11,982 nucleotides of DNA from Prolixibacteraceae bacterium. GTDB taxonomy: Bacteria > Bacteroidota > Bacteroidia > Bacteroidales > Prolixibacteraceae. Of this stretch, positions 1 to 6,888 are shown piece by piece; the stretch's first letter is position 1; each line of letters starts with the position of its first letter. The position numbers were made by a program, and so were the translations under genes. Under the pieces are notes generated by a model that saw only the letters and a list, made by a program, of their open reading frames with translations, was not told the DNA's origin and made no database searches. Location: contig JAGODU010000121.1 in assembly GCA_017998095.1 (NCBI GenBank), forward strand, positions 1 to 11,982, in the 5' to 3' direction.

Positions 1-402
1 GTCCATCGCCGATGTTGTTGTTCTTTGACCCTGTAAACTCATAGTTCCAATTTTTTGAAAAAGGGCCGCAATGATACAGCTTTATCTTATACTTGCCGCA
101 TGTTTTTATAAAAATATAAGCTGAAATTCAGCGTTTTACAGGCAGGAATGTATAAGGCTTTGTGGTCCAATCAAAACCAGTTTTACTAGACCTTCGACTT
201 CTGTAATAAGTGTAAGTTTAAACAGAATGGGAAGGAGCATTCTCGATCAAGTCTGCCAAGAAGTCATGGTCGACCCCATGGATAAGAGTTGTTGGTAAAC
301 TCAAGTAGCAAATGATTATGCGCCACTTGACTTGACAAACAAAATTGGGTGCCGAATTCTGGATCCGATTGGATCAGACATGGCAAATGGCTGATGATAT
401 GC
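1..402. other. Gene-poor left edge, possibly decayed coding sequence
   Basis: I see no supportable gene here. On the minus strand a frame stays open from about 127 to the left edge and reads like protein (it contains KLYHCGPFSKNW), but it has no start codon and is closed upstream by a TGA at 130-128. On the plus strand a frame starting with ATG at 148 is interrupted by TAG at 187 and reads on to TAA at 283. Either could be chance or the remains of a decayed gene; about 40 open codons is weak evidence in sequence of this composition. Confidence 0.3.
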
Positions 403-648
403 TCAACTGGCCTTAAATTCAGATTCATACTTCCACAATATTGAAGCTAGAAGGTACTTAAGCAGCTTTGATTTCATTGGCTCAAGTGCTATAATATCGT
501 CGTCCTGTGCATCAGGGACAAGGAACCTATTGATGAAATCCTCTGCAAACTTAACCTTCCCCTGATCCTGTGGAGGCATAATCGATATTAGAAATTCTAT
601 GTGATCATAATCCAAGGCTACCTGCTTCTTACTTCTTCGTTTCTCCAT
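403..648 (-). CDS. Small basic hypothetical protein (81 aa)
   Basis: I do not recognise this protein. It begins with a strongly basic stretch (MEKRRSKKQ) followed by a hydrophobic/acidic middle and a probably helical C-terminal half; there is no signal peptide or membrane segment. I prefer the ATG at 648 because AGGA lies just upstream; an in-frame ATG at 687 would give 94 aa but a 59-base overlap with the preceding gene. With the 648 start it still overlaps the end of the ribbon-helix-helix gene by 20 bases, so the two are very likely translationally coupled in one leftward operon. Small partner proteins next to RHH genes are often relaxosome accessory or antitoxin/toxin partners, but nothing in this sequence shows either role. 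Confidence 0.6.
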   Translation of the reverse strand: MEKRRSKKQVALDYDHIEFLISIMPPQDQGKVKFAEDFINRFLVPDAQDDDIIALEPMKSKLLKYLLASILWKYESEFKAS

Positions 649-817
649 TCCTGGTTTGTTTGTCTTTGAATTTATTTGCTTTCTCAATTATAAGTTGATT
701 CAGCGCCTGCCGAGTGATTTCAGACCGAGTTCGCTGTTCTTGAATCACCATATCTGCTAGGAATTTTGCCTGCTGTTCGGTAATTCGAATTATTAATTTT
801 TCTGATTTAATTCCCAT
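629..817 (-). CDS. Ribbon-helix-helix (CopG/MetJ-like) DNA-binding protein
   Basis: A 62-residue protein with the layout of a ribbon-helix-helix repressor: a short beta strand (KLIIRIT) that would pair in a dimer, helix A (about residues 14-27), a turn, helix B starting at TRSEITRQALNQLI, then a basic tail. The beta strand would insert into the DNA major groove. I chose the ATG at 817; a TTG at 832 in the same frame is less likely. Two copies of AAATATCA (824-831 and 843-850) lie immediately upstream and could be its operator. It is the first gene of a leftward pair with the small basic gene. In mobile elements such proteins are usually autoregulators, antitoxins or relaxosome accessory factors; the sequence does not decide which. 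Confidence 0.75.
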   Translation of the reverse strand: MGIKSEKLIIRITEQQAKFLADMVIQEQRTRSEITRQALNQLIIEKANKFKDKQTRNGETKK

Positions 818-823
818 GCCTAT

Positions 824-850
824 AAATATCAACTGTATTACAAAATATCA
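824..850. promoter_or_regulatory. Direct repeat AAATATCA x2, candidate RHH operator
   Basis: AAATATCA occurs at 824-831 and again at 843-850, 19 bases apart start to start, directly upstream of the leftward RHH gene start at 817. Direct repeats are the usual operator form for RHH dimers, which bind cooperatively side by side. The function is inferred from position only. Confidence 0.35.
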
Positions 851-893
851 CATTTAAAGAGGAAATATTTTTCGTGTTTAATCAGAGAGTTTT

Positions 894-948
894 AATTACG
901 AGACAATATCCTAGCCCGCAATTGAAGATCCTATTGCATCTCGTAATT
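894..948. repeat. 10-bp perfect inverted repeat with extended stem
   Basis: AATTACGAGA (894-903) is the exact inverse complement of TCTCGTAATT (939-948). Directly inside, CAATA (904-908) can pair with TATTG (932-936) with a two-base bulge, giving a 15-bp interrupted stem with a 23-base loop. It lies between the leftward primase-like gene and the RHH gene, in a 261-base spacer without a gene. It could be a replication or transfer origin, an operator, or the stem of a small RNA. No T run follows on either strand, so it is a poor terminator. Confidence 0.5.
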
Positions 949-1093
949 CTGAATTTATTACTCTTTCTCCAGCTGTAAATTAAGAATTGATGATTATTCC
1001 AAGACTCTGGAAGGGTGAATGTCCATATCGGTATTCTACGACAAAAAAAATGATGGTTAATCAGTGCCCTGCAGCCATGGGTGTATTACAGAA

Positions 1094-2395
1094 CTACTGG
1101 CTGATCTGACATGTGTTATTCATACTGGCGGTAGTATTTTTTATGGGTACAGAGTCATTGATCATCTGAACCAGTTCATCAATATCAATTAATTCTGAAT
1201 TCAGATGTGACCGAACTGTCTTAGGTGAGAGTTTTGCTATTTCAGCAATTCGTTTCTGAGTGACTTTCTTTCCTTGGTTTTCCAATTTCTGCTTAGCACT
1301 AATAATCTTTTGAATGGTCTGATTCTTCCGTCTTGCTCCATTAAGAGTATTAGCAATTTCGATTCTTTCTGCTTTGGATAACCTGCAATCAGGATTGAAA
1401 TGGACATACTTAATCTCCTTATTTACATAGGACAGGCCAGAGTTATTAATGCCGTCGAAAACAGCATCAAATAGCCTTCTTAGTTCCCGCTTATCCATCT
1501 TGGGTCTGGCGTGCTGCTCGTTGATGAAATATAGGTATGAAAAGATATACTGCCTTTCTATACCTGGATTAAGATGTACCAGTGTATGGATCATGGATGT
1601 ATATGTTCGGTGCTTCGAGCCGTCTGGGATATTCTTCTGGAAATACACCTCTGTATATTCCAGTGGCTTGAAATCAACTACTGGGCTAGGATTCTCCAAA
1701 GTAGTTCTAGTTCTAATTTTACCCAGTACAATATCAATATCTAGAATTGAAAAAGGGGAATTCAGTCTAAAATTGAATTGAGAATAGGTTTTACACTGAT
1801 TTACCGTTTTTTCAACCTGGTCCTGAATAGGTGCACTGATATCTAGTTCAATCTCATTGTCGAAATTACAGTAAACCTCTGGGTCATGAGAAATAAACAT
1901 TGCTCGGCCCACTCCCTGGCAGCTTGGATCAACTGTTTCAGTTGATAAGATTGTATTTCTGACAGCAGTCCAGATGTTATCAAAGTTGGCCAGAGTGATA
2001 GTGTTTTTTATTTTAAATAGGACAGAGATACCACCAGCACTTGTTGATAGGCAGATCAGAGAAGCTAATTGGCCATACCTTTCAATGAAGCACCGCTTGT
2101 ATTCTTCGGGATTACCCTGGCCATCAAAATCAAAATACATGTACTGAGAGAACTGCCTGAAATTCTTTTCTAGATTTTCTCCTTTAAGAGATCTTACGTC
2201 CAGAATACAGTTTGGAGTTATGTAAGGAAGCTCTTCTTTTACAGACTTATATTCATCTCCCTTCTTTCGCAGGTCTCTAATCCTGGTTATCTTTTCAGCA
2301 TTCGGATTATTTCGTATCATCTGCCTTAATTCTGGCAGACCAACGATCTTCTTACATTTTGTATCAAAAATACCACCTTCAAAATAACTGAACAT
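1094..2395 (-). CDS. Primase-like protein, BT4734/VirE_N-type, with C-terminal HTH
   Basis: A 433-residue protein, probably a replication or DNA-metabolism protein of the element. Residues about 60-190 resemble the BT4734-like/VirE N-terminal domain of Bacteroidota mobile elements, with features of archaeo-eukaryotic-type primase/polymerases: a DFD acidic motif (89-91) ending a beta strand, a small-residue motif STSAGG (117-122), and D156 followed by R164 in VDPSCQGVGR. Residues about 258-316, with N-E-Q-H-A-R-P-K and EL, resemble the helical primase C-terminal (PriCT) domain. Residues about 377-400 form a helix-turn-helix (QKRIAEIAKLSPKTVRSHL). I place the start at the ATG at 2395; a TTG one codon earlier is also open. 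No helicase domain is attached. The gene is leftward, with a hairpin leader directly upstream. The family assignment is fairly sure; a primase activity is inferred. Confidence 0.8.
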   Translation of the reverse strand: MFSYFEGGIFDTKCKKIVGLPELRQMIRNNPNAEKITRIRDLRKKGDEYKSVKEELPYITPNCILDVRSLKGENLEKNFRQFSQYMYFDFDGQGNPEEYKRCFIERYGQLASLICLSTSAGGISVLFKIKNTITLANFDNIWTAVRNTILSTETVDPSCQGVGRAMFISHDPEVYCNFDNEIELDISAPIQDQVEKTVNQCKTYSQFNFRLNSPFSILDIDIVLGKIRTRTTLENPSPVVDFKPLEYTEVYFQKNIPDGSKHRTYTSMIHTLVHLNPGIERQYIFSYLYFINEQHARPKMDKRELRRLFDAVFDGINNSGLSYVNKEIKYVHFNPDCRLSKAERIEIANTLNGARRKNQTIQKIISAKQKLENQGKKVTQKRIAEIAKLSPKTVRSHLNSELIDIDELVQMINDSVPIKNTTASMNNTCQISQ

Positions 2396-2399
2396 CAAT

Positions 2400-2448
2400 A
2401 AAAAAAGTCCTCCCCAATGTCACTGATGATGGCAGCTAATCAGGGAGG
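2400..2448 (-). promoter_or_regulatory. Leader hairpin plus T7 run before the primase-like gene
   Basis: Read on the minus strand, CCTCCC (2448-2443) can pair perfectly with GGGAGG (2414-2409), with further TGAT/ATCA pairing possible inside. The 3' arm is followed by AC and seven T, then the start codon at 2395. This has the form of an intrinsic terminator immediately before a gene. The 3' arm also contains the only good Shine-Dalgarno-like GGAGG, 13 bases before the ATG, so folding would hide it. Either transcription attenuation or masked translation initiation would fit; both are inferred. Confidence 0.5.
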
Positions 2449-2651
2449 CTCTAGAATATCTTATGAACTTATATCAAGCCATCATCATTGACAATGTTCA
2501 AATAAAATATATGAAATTTATTTGTAAAAATCAAGGGTTGCTAAGATTTATCTTTAAACGGCTTCCAATACTTACCCAAGGAAATCATTGAATTAGAATT
2601 CCATAATATGGATTAGATTGCTAATTTTAAGACGGATCTAAATTTAGAGGT

Positions 2652-3737
2652 ATGAACGTTCACATTACATGTACACTAGAGTTTTCTGAGAGAAAATTAG
2701 ACGAGATTGTCACATTGTTATCGAGCATTCCAGGGGAGATAAAGTTTTCTAAGGGGAAACGTTTAACTCCTAGCCAGTTTAAGCGGATTAATGCCAAGTT
2801 GGAGGATATCAATAGCATCTCAGGATTGACCTTTGAGGAATATTTCGATTTGGTACAGGGGTATAGAGAAACATTGGTGATAAGTGATAATGATTTCGTA
2901 ATTCTCATATCATCGATTAGGAATACAAGAAATTGGTTCAGTGCTTTTAACAACAGAAACATCTTTGTCCATGGGGTCGAATGGGATTTATTTTCCAATG
3001 TGGACTCAAAATATGGGATAGCACATCAATGTGTTGAAAACATGTTTCAATCACTTATAAGTCTTGATATTACAGACACTTACACGAATCCATATATTCA
3101 TAGGACCCCAATTGGATGCATTAATGATTATTGTGGCTTCAAGCCTGATATTATTAAGAAGCTCCAGTCTGCCAATATTTGTAATTCATGTTATGAAAGA
3201 TCCATAAAAATGGGAGTTAGTACTTTTATTATGGCTCATATCGTGGCGATCTTGGAGGAAATAAGAAAAGAGTTTGTTGTTTCTCGGAGGTTTACGAACC
3301 AGGTTGATCTAAGGAAAGTGAGGATTGATGAAATGGGAAATGTTTTAATTGGAGATAAACCTATAAAAATGGAAATACTTCCGAAGGTAATGTACATTGG
3401 CTTTCTGAAGAATATTAAAGGTATCCCATCTGACCAGATTTGTGCATTCAAAAGCCAATTTGATAAGATATATAAGTTGGTTAAGACGAATCCAGACGAA
3501 TATGCAGTCAGGAAGATGTGCTGTAATACAATTGAGTATGGAAATAGAGTTGAACAGATCAGACCAACATTCCATACCTACAGGACAAAAATTAAGGAAG
3601 CTTTGATTAAAGAGTTAGGTGAGGCAATTACGAATTTCTACCATGTTAACCTAGTTGAGAACCAACATGGACTCGGATTATACAAGATCAACCTGTCAAT
3701 CGACAAAATTGACATTGATGTAAGGTTCTTAGAATAA
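2652..3737 (+). CDS. Uncharacterised 361-aa protein with a four-cysteine (zinc-like) motif
   Basis: I do not recognise a named family. The centre holds four cysteines, C156-X4-C161-X15-C177-X2-C180 (GCINDYC ... ANICNSC), a spacing that suits a bound zinc ion. Before it come a hydrophobic strand (DFVILISS, about 81-88), a conserved-looking NWFSAFN...IFVHG..W block (94-111) and YGIAHQCVEN (121-130). Residues about 241-357 look like a separate C-terminal module (MYIGFLKNIKGIPSDQI ... LGLYKINLSIDKI), which I recall from other uncharacterised Bacteroidota proteins. There is no signal peptide or membrane segment, so it is probably cytoplasmic. It begins about 250 bases from the divergent primase-like gene, and the methyltransferase gene follows 109 bases downstream in the same direction. 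A role beside the methyltransferase, for example as a nuclease or sensor, is possible, but no catalytic motif is evident. Confidence 0.75.
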   Translation: MNVHITCTLEFSERKLDEIVTLLSSIPGEIKFSKGKRLTPSQFKRINAKLEDINSISGLTFEEYFDLVQGYRETLVISDNDFVILISSIRNTRNWFSAFNNRNIFVHGVEWDLFSNVDSKYGIAHQCVENMFQSLISLDITDTYTNPYIHRTPIGCINDYCGFKPDIIKKLQSANICNSCYERSIKMGVSTFIMAHIVAILEEIRKEFVVSRRFTNQVDLRKVRIDEMGNVLIGDKPIKMEILPKVMYIGFLKNIKGIPSDQICAFKSQFDKIYKLVKTNPDEYAVRKMCCNTIEYGNRVEQIRPTFHTYRTKIKEALIKELGEAITNFYHVNLVENQHGLGLYKINLSIDKIDIDVRFLE

Positions 3738-3748
3738 GACACATATAA

Positions 3749-3821
3749 ATTTCGAAATATTTCGGTTTTCATTTCGAAATATTTCAACCACCTCACAATC
3801 AATACATTAGAAATATTTTCG
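3749..3821. promoter_or_regulatory. Operator-like repeats upstream of the ParB-methyltransferase gene
   Basis: The 15-mer ATTTCGAAATATTTC occurs exactly twice, at 3749-3763 and 3771-3785, 22 bases apart (about two helical turns). Each copy holds two overlapping palindromes, TTTCGAAA and GAAATATTTC, and in the first copy the palindrome extends to CGAAATATTTCG. A third, degenerate copy (GAAATATTTTCG) lies at 3810-3821. The array fills the gap between the 361-aa gene and the methyltransferase gene, so a regulator, possibly the ParB-like domain itself, probably binds here. Confidence 0.6.
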
Positions 3822-3846
3822 CTCCATAACTAAATCCAAAATCGTT

Positions 3847-5532
3847 ATGGAAACAAAAATTTCTAACTCAAATGTCTGTCAGATCAACATTAATGATGTT
3901 GTAGTATCAGAGGTAACCAGGACCATTTTTGACTATTCGAACAGGGAGGACGAGATCTCTACCCTAGTTGAGAGTATTGGTAGAATCGGTCAACGAGAAC
4001 CGATCATAGTCCTTAACCACGACGAGAAGTATATCGTTCTAGATGGTGTCCTCCGTCTGGAGGCACATATACGTTTAAATTTGGACACTATCAATGTCAT
4101 CATCGTTGAGTACGAAGAATCAGATGAATTCTCTCTGTCTGATCTGATCATTCACCTCCAGATCCAGAAACAGAGGACACCTCGGGAACGGTTAAACGTG
4201 GTCAAAACCATTCTCCGAATTGACTCCAAGAACCCCAACCCACTGAGAGACAAGGAAGAGAGGGTGAAGTTGGTTTCTTCACTACTTGGTAGTAAAGGAT
4301 GGGGACGGAACAATGTCTTCACACTGGAGAATATCCTGAGGTGGGAAAAGAAGAATGGGACCGACCTCCATCTGTCCGAAAAGGTTCTGTCGAACGAAAT
4401 TTCGGTCAACAGGGCACAGGAGACCATACGTCTTATCGAAGACCCGTCCTTTGACAGTGAAAAGGAGAAGGAGTGTAAGGTAATCGAAGGTTTCCTGAAG
4501 GGGGATTACAATGCTGCTAAGGCAGTTGACCTTCTTAGGGTTTATGACAGGAAGAAATCAGAAAAACCGTCAGTCATCAACATTTACCCAAGGGACGAAC
4601 AGAACTTCACCATCATCCCAGGAAATATTGAGGATATCGAACTTCCTGAAGACCTTCTGGTTGATACGGTCTTCACCAGTCCCCCTTACTATAAGTTGGT
4701 CCATTACGGGGATGACCCCAACGAACTTGGATGGGAGAATACTCCTGAGGAATATGTTGTGAGATTAAGTAACATCCTCATGAAGTGTTACGACCGTCTG
4801 AAAGACACTGGGTCGATGTTTGTCAACATCGGGGAAACCTATGAGGATGGTCAATGTCTGGGGGTCACGGACATGTTGGTTCTGGAGTTAAAACGGAGAG
4901 GTGTCAGGTTTGTTGACCGTATTATATGGAACAAAGGGTCGGTTTGTAAACCCTCACCAAATCAGGTGAAAAGACTTAACTCGGGATACGAGGTAATACT
5001 ACAGTTCTCAAAAACAAGGGACTATTATTTTGATCGGTTCAAAATCAGAAGTGAGAAGGTACTCAAGGTCTCCCGTGGGTGTAAGGAGAAAGATAGTGAT
5101 AAAGTAAGGTTTCACATTCCGAACAATTACAAACAGTTCCGTAGTGTCTTGTCTGAGAACGAGGTCTCGGACATTATATCGGTTCAAATCAATCGTAACC
5201 GTACCAAACATACGGAGGGTGAGGAGGTACACCCTGCAGTTTTCTCCAACAATCTACCTGTCATTCCACTCCTCATCTCTACCCCCAAGAAACGTGACTC
5301 TGTGGTGATGGATCCATTCATGGGTTCGGGAAGTTGTGGTGTGACTGCCCTCCAGTTAGGTTTCAAGTTCGTCGGGGTGGAACTCTACGAAAAGAATATC
5401 ATGACTGCCGAGAGGGTTATGTCTGATGCCCAGGAGTCGTTTGATGAAGAATCACTAAACTCCTTGTTTGATGACTTTGGAGTATCGAGGAGTTCTGTCG
5501 AGAATCCAACCGAAGGTAATATAGCTGCCTAA
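3847..5532 (+). CDS. ParB-like domain fused to a beta-class DNA methyltransferase
   Basis: A 561-residue DNA methyltransferase. Residues about 10-110 form a ParB/sulfiredoxin-like domain (GQREPIIVLN at about 43-52, DGVLRLEA at 66-73), followed by a helical region like the ParB DNA-binding part to about 240. The catalytic domain follows: motif IV TSPPYY at 277-282, a long middle segment suited to target recognition, then motif I DPFMGSGSCG at 489-498 and FVGVELYEKNI. Motif IV before motif I defines the beta class, and SPPY rather than DPPY favours N4-cytosine over N6-adenine methylation. No restriction enzyme is evident beside it, so it may act alone, protecting the element or changing regulation. 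An operator-like repeat array precedes it and a strong terminator follows, so it appears to be transcribed alone. Its sampled sequence is richer in G+C (about 47%) than the cargo genes (about 35%), suggesting a separate origin. Confidence 0.9.
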   Translation: METKISNSNVCQININDVVVSEVTRTIFDYSNREDEISTLVESIGRIGQREPIIVLNHDEKYIVLDGVLRLEAHIRLNLDTINVIIVEYEESDEFSLSDLIIHLQIQKQRTPRERLNVVKTILRIDSKNPNPLRDKEERVKLVSSLLGSKGWGRNNVFTLENILRWEKKNGTDLHLSEKVLSNEISVNRAQETIRLIEDPSFDSEKEKECKVIEGFLKGDYNAAKAVDLLRVYDRKKSEKPSVINIYPRDEQNFTIIPGNIEDIELPEDLLVDTVFTSPPYYKLVHYGDDPNELGWENTPEEYVVRLSNILMKCYDRLKDTGSMFVNIGETYEDGQCLGVTDMLVLELKRRGVRFVDRIIWNKGSVCKPSPNQVKRLNSGYEVILQFSKTRDYYFDRFKIRSEKVLKVSRGCKEKDSDKVRFHIPNNYKQFRSVLSENEVSDIISVQINRNRTKHTEGEEVHPAVFSNNLPVIPLLISTPKKRDSVVMDPFMGSGSCGVTALQLGFKFVGVELYEKNIMTAERVMSDAQESFDEESLNSLFDDFGVSRSSVENPTEGNIAA

Positions 5533-5546
5533 TCTATAGTGAAATA

Positions 5547-5582
5547 GGGTGACCCGACTTATACGGGTCGGGTTACCCTTTT
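5547..5582 (+). terminator. Intrinsic terminator after the methyltransferase gene
   Basis: GGGTGACCCGA (5547-5557) pairs with TCGGGTTACCC (5568-5578) in an 11-bp stem with one G-T pair and a 10-base loop, followed by TTTT. It begins 14 bases after the methyltransferase stop codon and should separate that gene from the next one. Confidence 0.85.
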
Positions 5583-5638
5583 AAACTCATTAAGAGGTTG
5601 AAATACAGAACAATAAAACAATCCTAACATTAAAAACC

Positions 5639-6280
5639 ATGGTAGTCCCATCAATGAATTCAACGGAGTTATACTCGGAAATCATGAACGATCACAAGAT
5701 CGTTGAGAGGAAGGCTTATTATCTGGCCTTAAGTCTCAGGAGGCCTGCACTGAAGTCAAAACATAAACAAGTCAGGGAAATATTTGATTACCAGACGAAA
5801 CAGCGAAATAACTGGATTATAAACATTAACTGTTTTGTAAAGGGCTATGAGTCCTGCGCTACTGTTTATTACTTAAATGAACATGGGTTGAACGGCATGT
5901 GCGTAAACTCTGACGGAGTATCACTAACACATTATACCCCTCATTTTCTCAAGCGGTATAATGAGAGATTTGTAAAGGAGGCAAACCTTTCAAAGCTGGA
6001 ACTATTGAAACAATTCATAATCAATAATCAATTGGGATCCATAGGTGAAGTTGCTGATTGTGAGTCAGAGCAATATGAGGTTGTCGGAAGGTTCAAAGAA
6101 GGTGTCGGCTTAGGGTTTAAAGAAGTCATCGGTGATGACGGCCAGGAGATTATACATTTTAAAACCTTCATATCCAATGAAATGATTTTTGATGGTCAAC
6201 GAGAAGGGTTCAATGCCCTTGGAGAATACTATGATGAAGTTTTTAACGAAATCCAGAGAATCAATAAGAGGAGAGCTTAA
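5639..6280 (+). CDS. Hypothetical 213-aa protein with HFLKRYNER and TFIS motifs
   Basis: No firm family assignment. The protein has a helical N-terminal third, then beta-rich stretches around NNWIININCFV and SCATVYYLNE. The block HYTPHFLKRYNERF (98-111) and the helix LSKLELLKQFI recall the H...R..ER pattern of small RelE/Barnase-like nuclease domains. The end carries EGVGLGF and HFKTFISNEMIFDGQ (173-187), which look like a conserved C-terminal strand and motif. No signal peptide or membrane segment. It follows a terminator and so needs its own promoter; the next small gene begins 55 bases downstream. An in-frame ATG at 5654 is an alternative start. The nuclease/toxin resemblance is a weak pattern match, and no antitoxin is evident beside it apart from the unknown small gene downstream. 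Confidence 0.65.
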   Translation: MVVPSMNSTELYSEIMNDHKIVERKAYYLALSLRRPALKSKHKQVREIFDYQTKQRNNWIININCFVKGYESCATVYYLNEHGLNGMCVNSDGVSLTHYTPHFLKRYNERFVKEANLSKLELLKQFIINNQLGSIGEVADCESEQYEVVGRFKEGVGLGFKEVIGDDGQEIIHFKTFISNEMIFDGQREGFNALGEYYDEVFNEIQRINKRRA

Positions 6281-6335
6281 ATTATTAATAATCATTCAAA
6301 GCGGGGGACAGCGATAGTTCTGAACACATGATAAA

Positions 6336-6707
6336 ATGAAGAAAACTGATGAAATAGATATAATTAATGACATTGATTCATTGATATTATCAGTGGTATT
6401 TGATCATTACAAAGTCATAAAGGCACATTCTTTTGATGGTGTTAATAAATGGAATATTTATCTCGACTCGGGTAATGTGATAAATATAGATGTAGACATA
6501 AATGGTGACACAGCTAGTACGAGAATAGTACCCAAAGAAAAAATGACAGTCCAGGAAAATTTGGTGCACAATGATTTTTTACGATTATTTGTTCAGCTGC
6601 AACAAAATAGCCTTACTAAATCAGAATTCAAGCTGAGATGTAGTAATGCGGAAATCGTACGCAACGAGCGCATAAAAGCTATTGATTATAAAAGAGATCT
6701 GAATTGA
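6336..6707 (+). CDS. Hypothetical 123-aa protein
   Basis: I do not recognise it. The protein is acidic in its first half, with an N-terminal helix (IDIINDIDSLILSVVF), strands around KWNIYLDSGNVINIDVDING, and a charged helical C-terminus (TKSEFKLRCSNAEIVRNERIKAIDYKRD). No membrane segment or catalytic motif. The gene lies 55 bases after the 213-aa gene in the same direction, so the two may form a pair; a compact acidic partner would fit an antitoxin or immunity role, but this is only a guess from size and position. The sequence is markedly AT-rich. Confidence 0.55.
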   Translation: MKKTDEIDIINDIDSLILSVVFDHYKVIKAHSFDGVNKWNIYLDSGNVINIDVDINGDTASTRIVPKEKMTVQENLVHNDFLRLFVQLQQNSLTKSEFKLRCSNAEIVRNERIKAIDYKRDLN

Positions 6708-6749
6708 AGGTACAGAAGATCTTTAATAAGAAGTTGTTAAAAGTGTCAT

Positions 6750-6838
6750 GGTGAAATGTTCTTCCCAACAGGAATTAAGAGGACAAGCAAATGAAGGCAG
6801 TCCAGAGTTCCATTATAAGTAAGATTTGAACATTCACC
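6750..6838. repeat. Spaced inverted repeat upstream of the excisionase gene
   Basis: GGTGAAATGTTC (6750-6761) and GAACATTCACC (6828-6838) are inverse complements except for one unpaired A. They are separated by 66 bases in the gap before the excisionase-integrase operon. They could be binding sites for the excisionase, the integrase or a repressor. The rest of the 181-base gap shows no gene. Confidence 0.4.
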
Positions 6839-6888
6839 AATGATCTGGCGTACAGCAACATAGAAGTATTAACTTAGCAATTGTCAAG

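Noticed and set aside
270..366. Cluster of SalI, NcoI, EcoRI and BamHI sites, like a cloning polylinker
   Set aside because: The sites are spread over about 100 bases with ordinary AT-rich sequence between them and no recognisable vector sequence, so chance is sufficient.
1449..1781. 110-aa plus-strand frame
   Set aside because: It is antisense to the primase-like gene, whose domain motifs are clear, and has no recognisable features.
2660..2998. 112-aa minus-strand frame
   Set aside because: It is a shadow of the 361-aa gene with no supporting start signal or motif.
3749..3821. CRISPR array
   Set aside because: Only two exact short repeats with a 7-base gap and one degenerate copy; an operator explains them better, and there are no cas genes.
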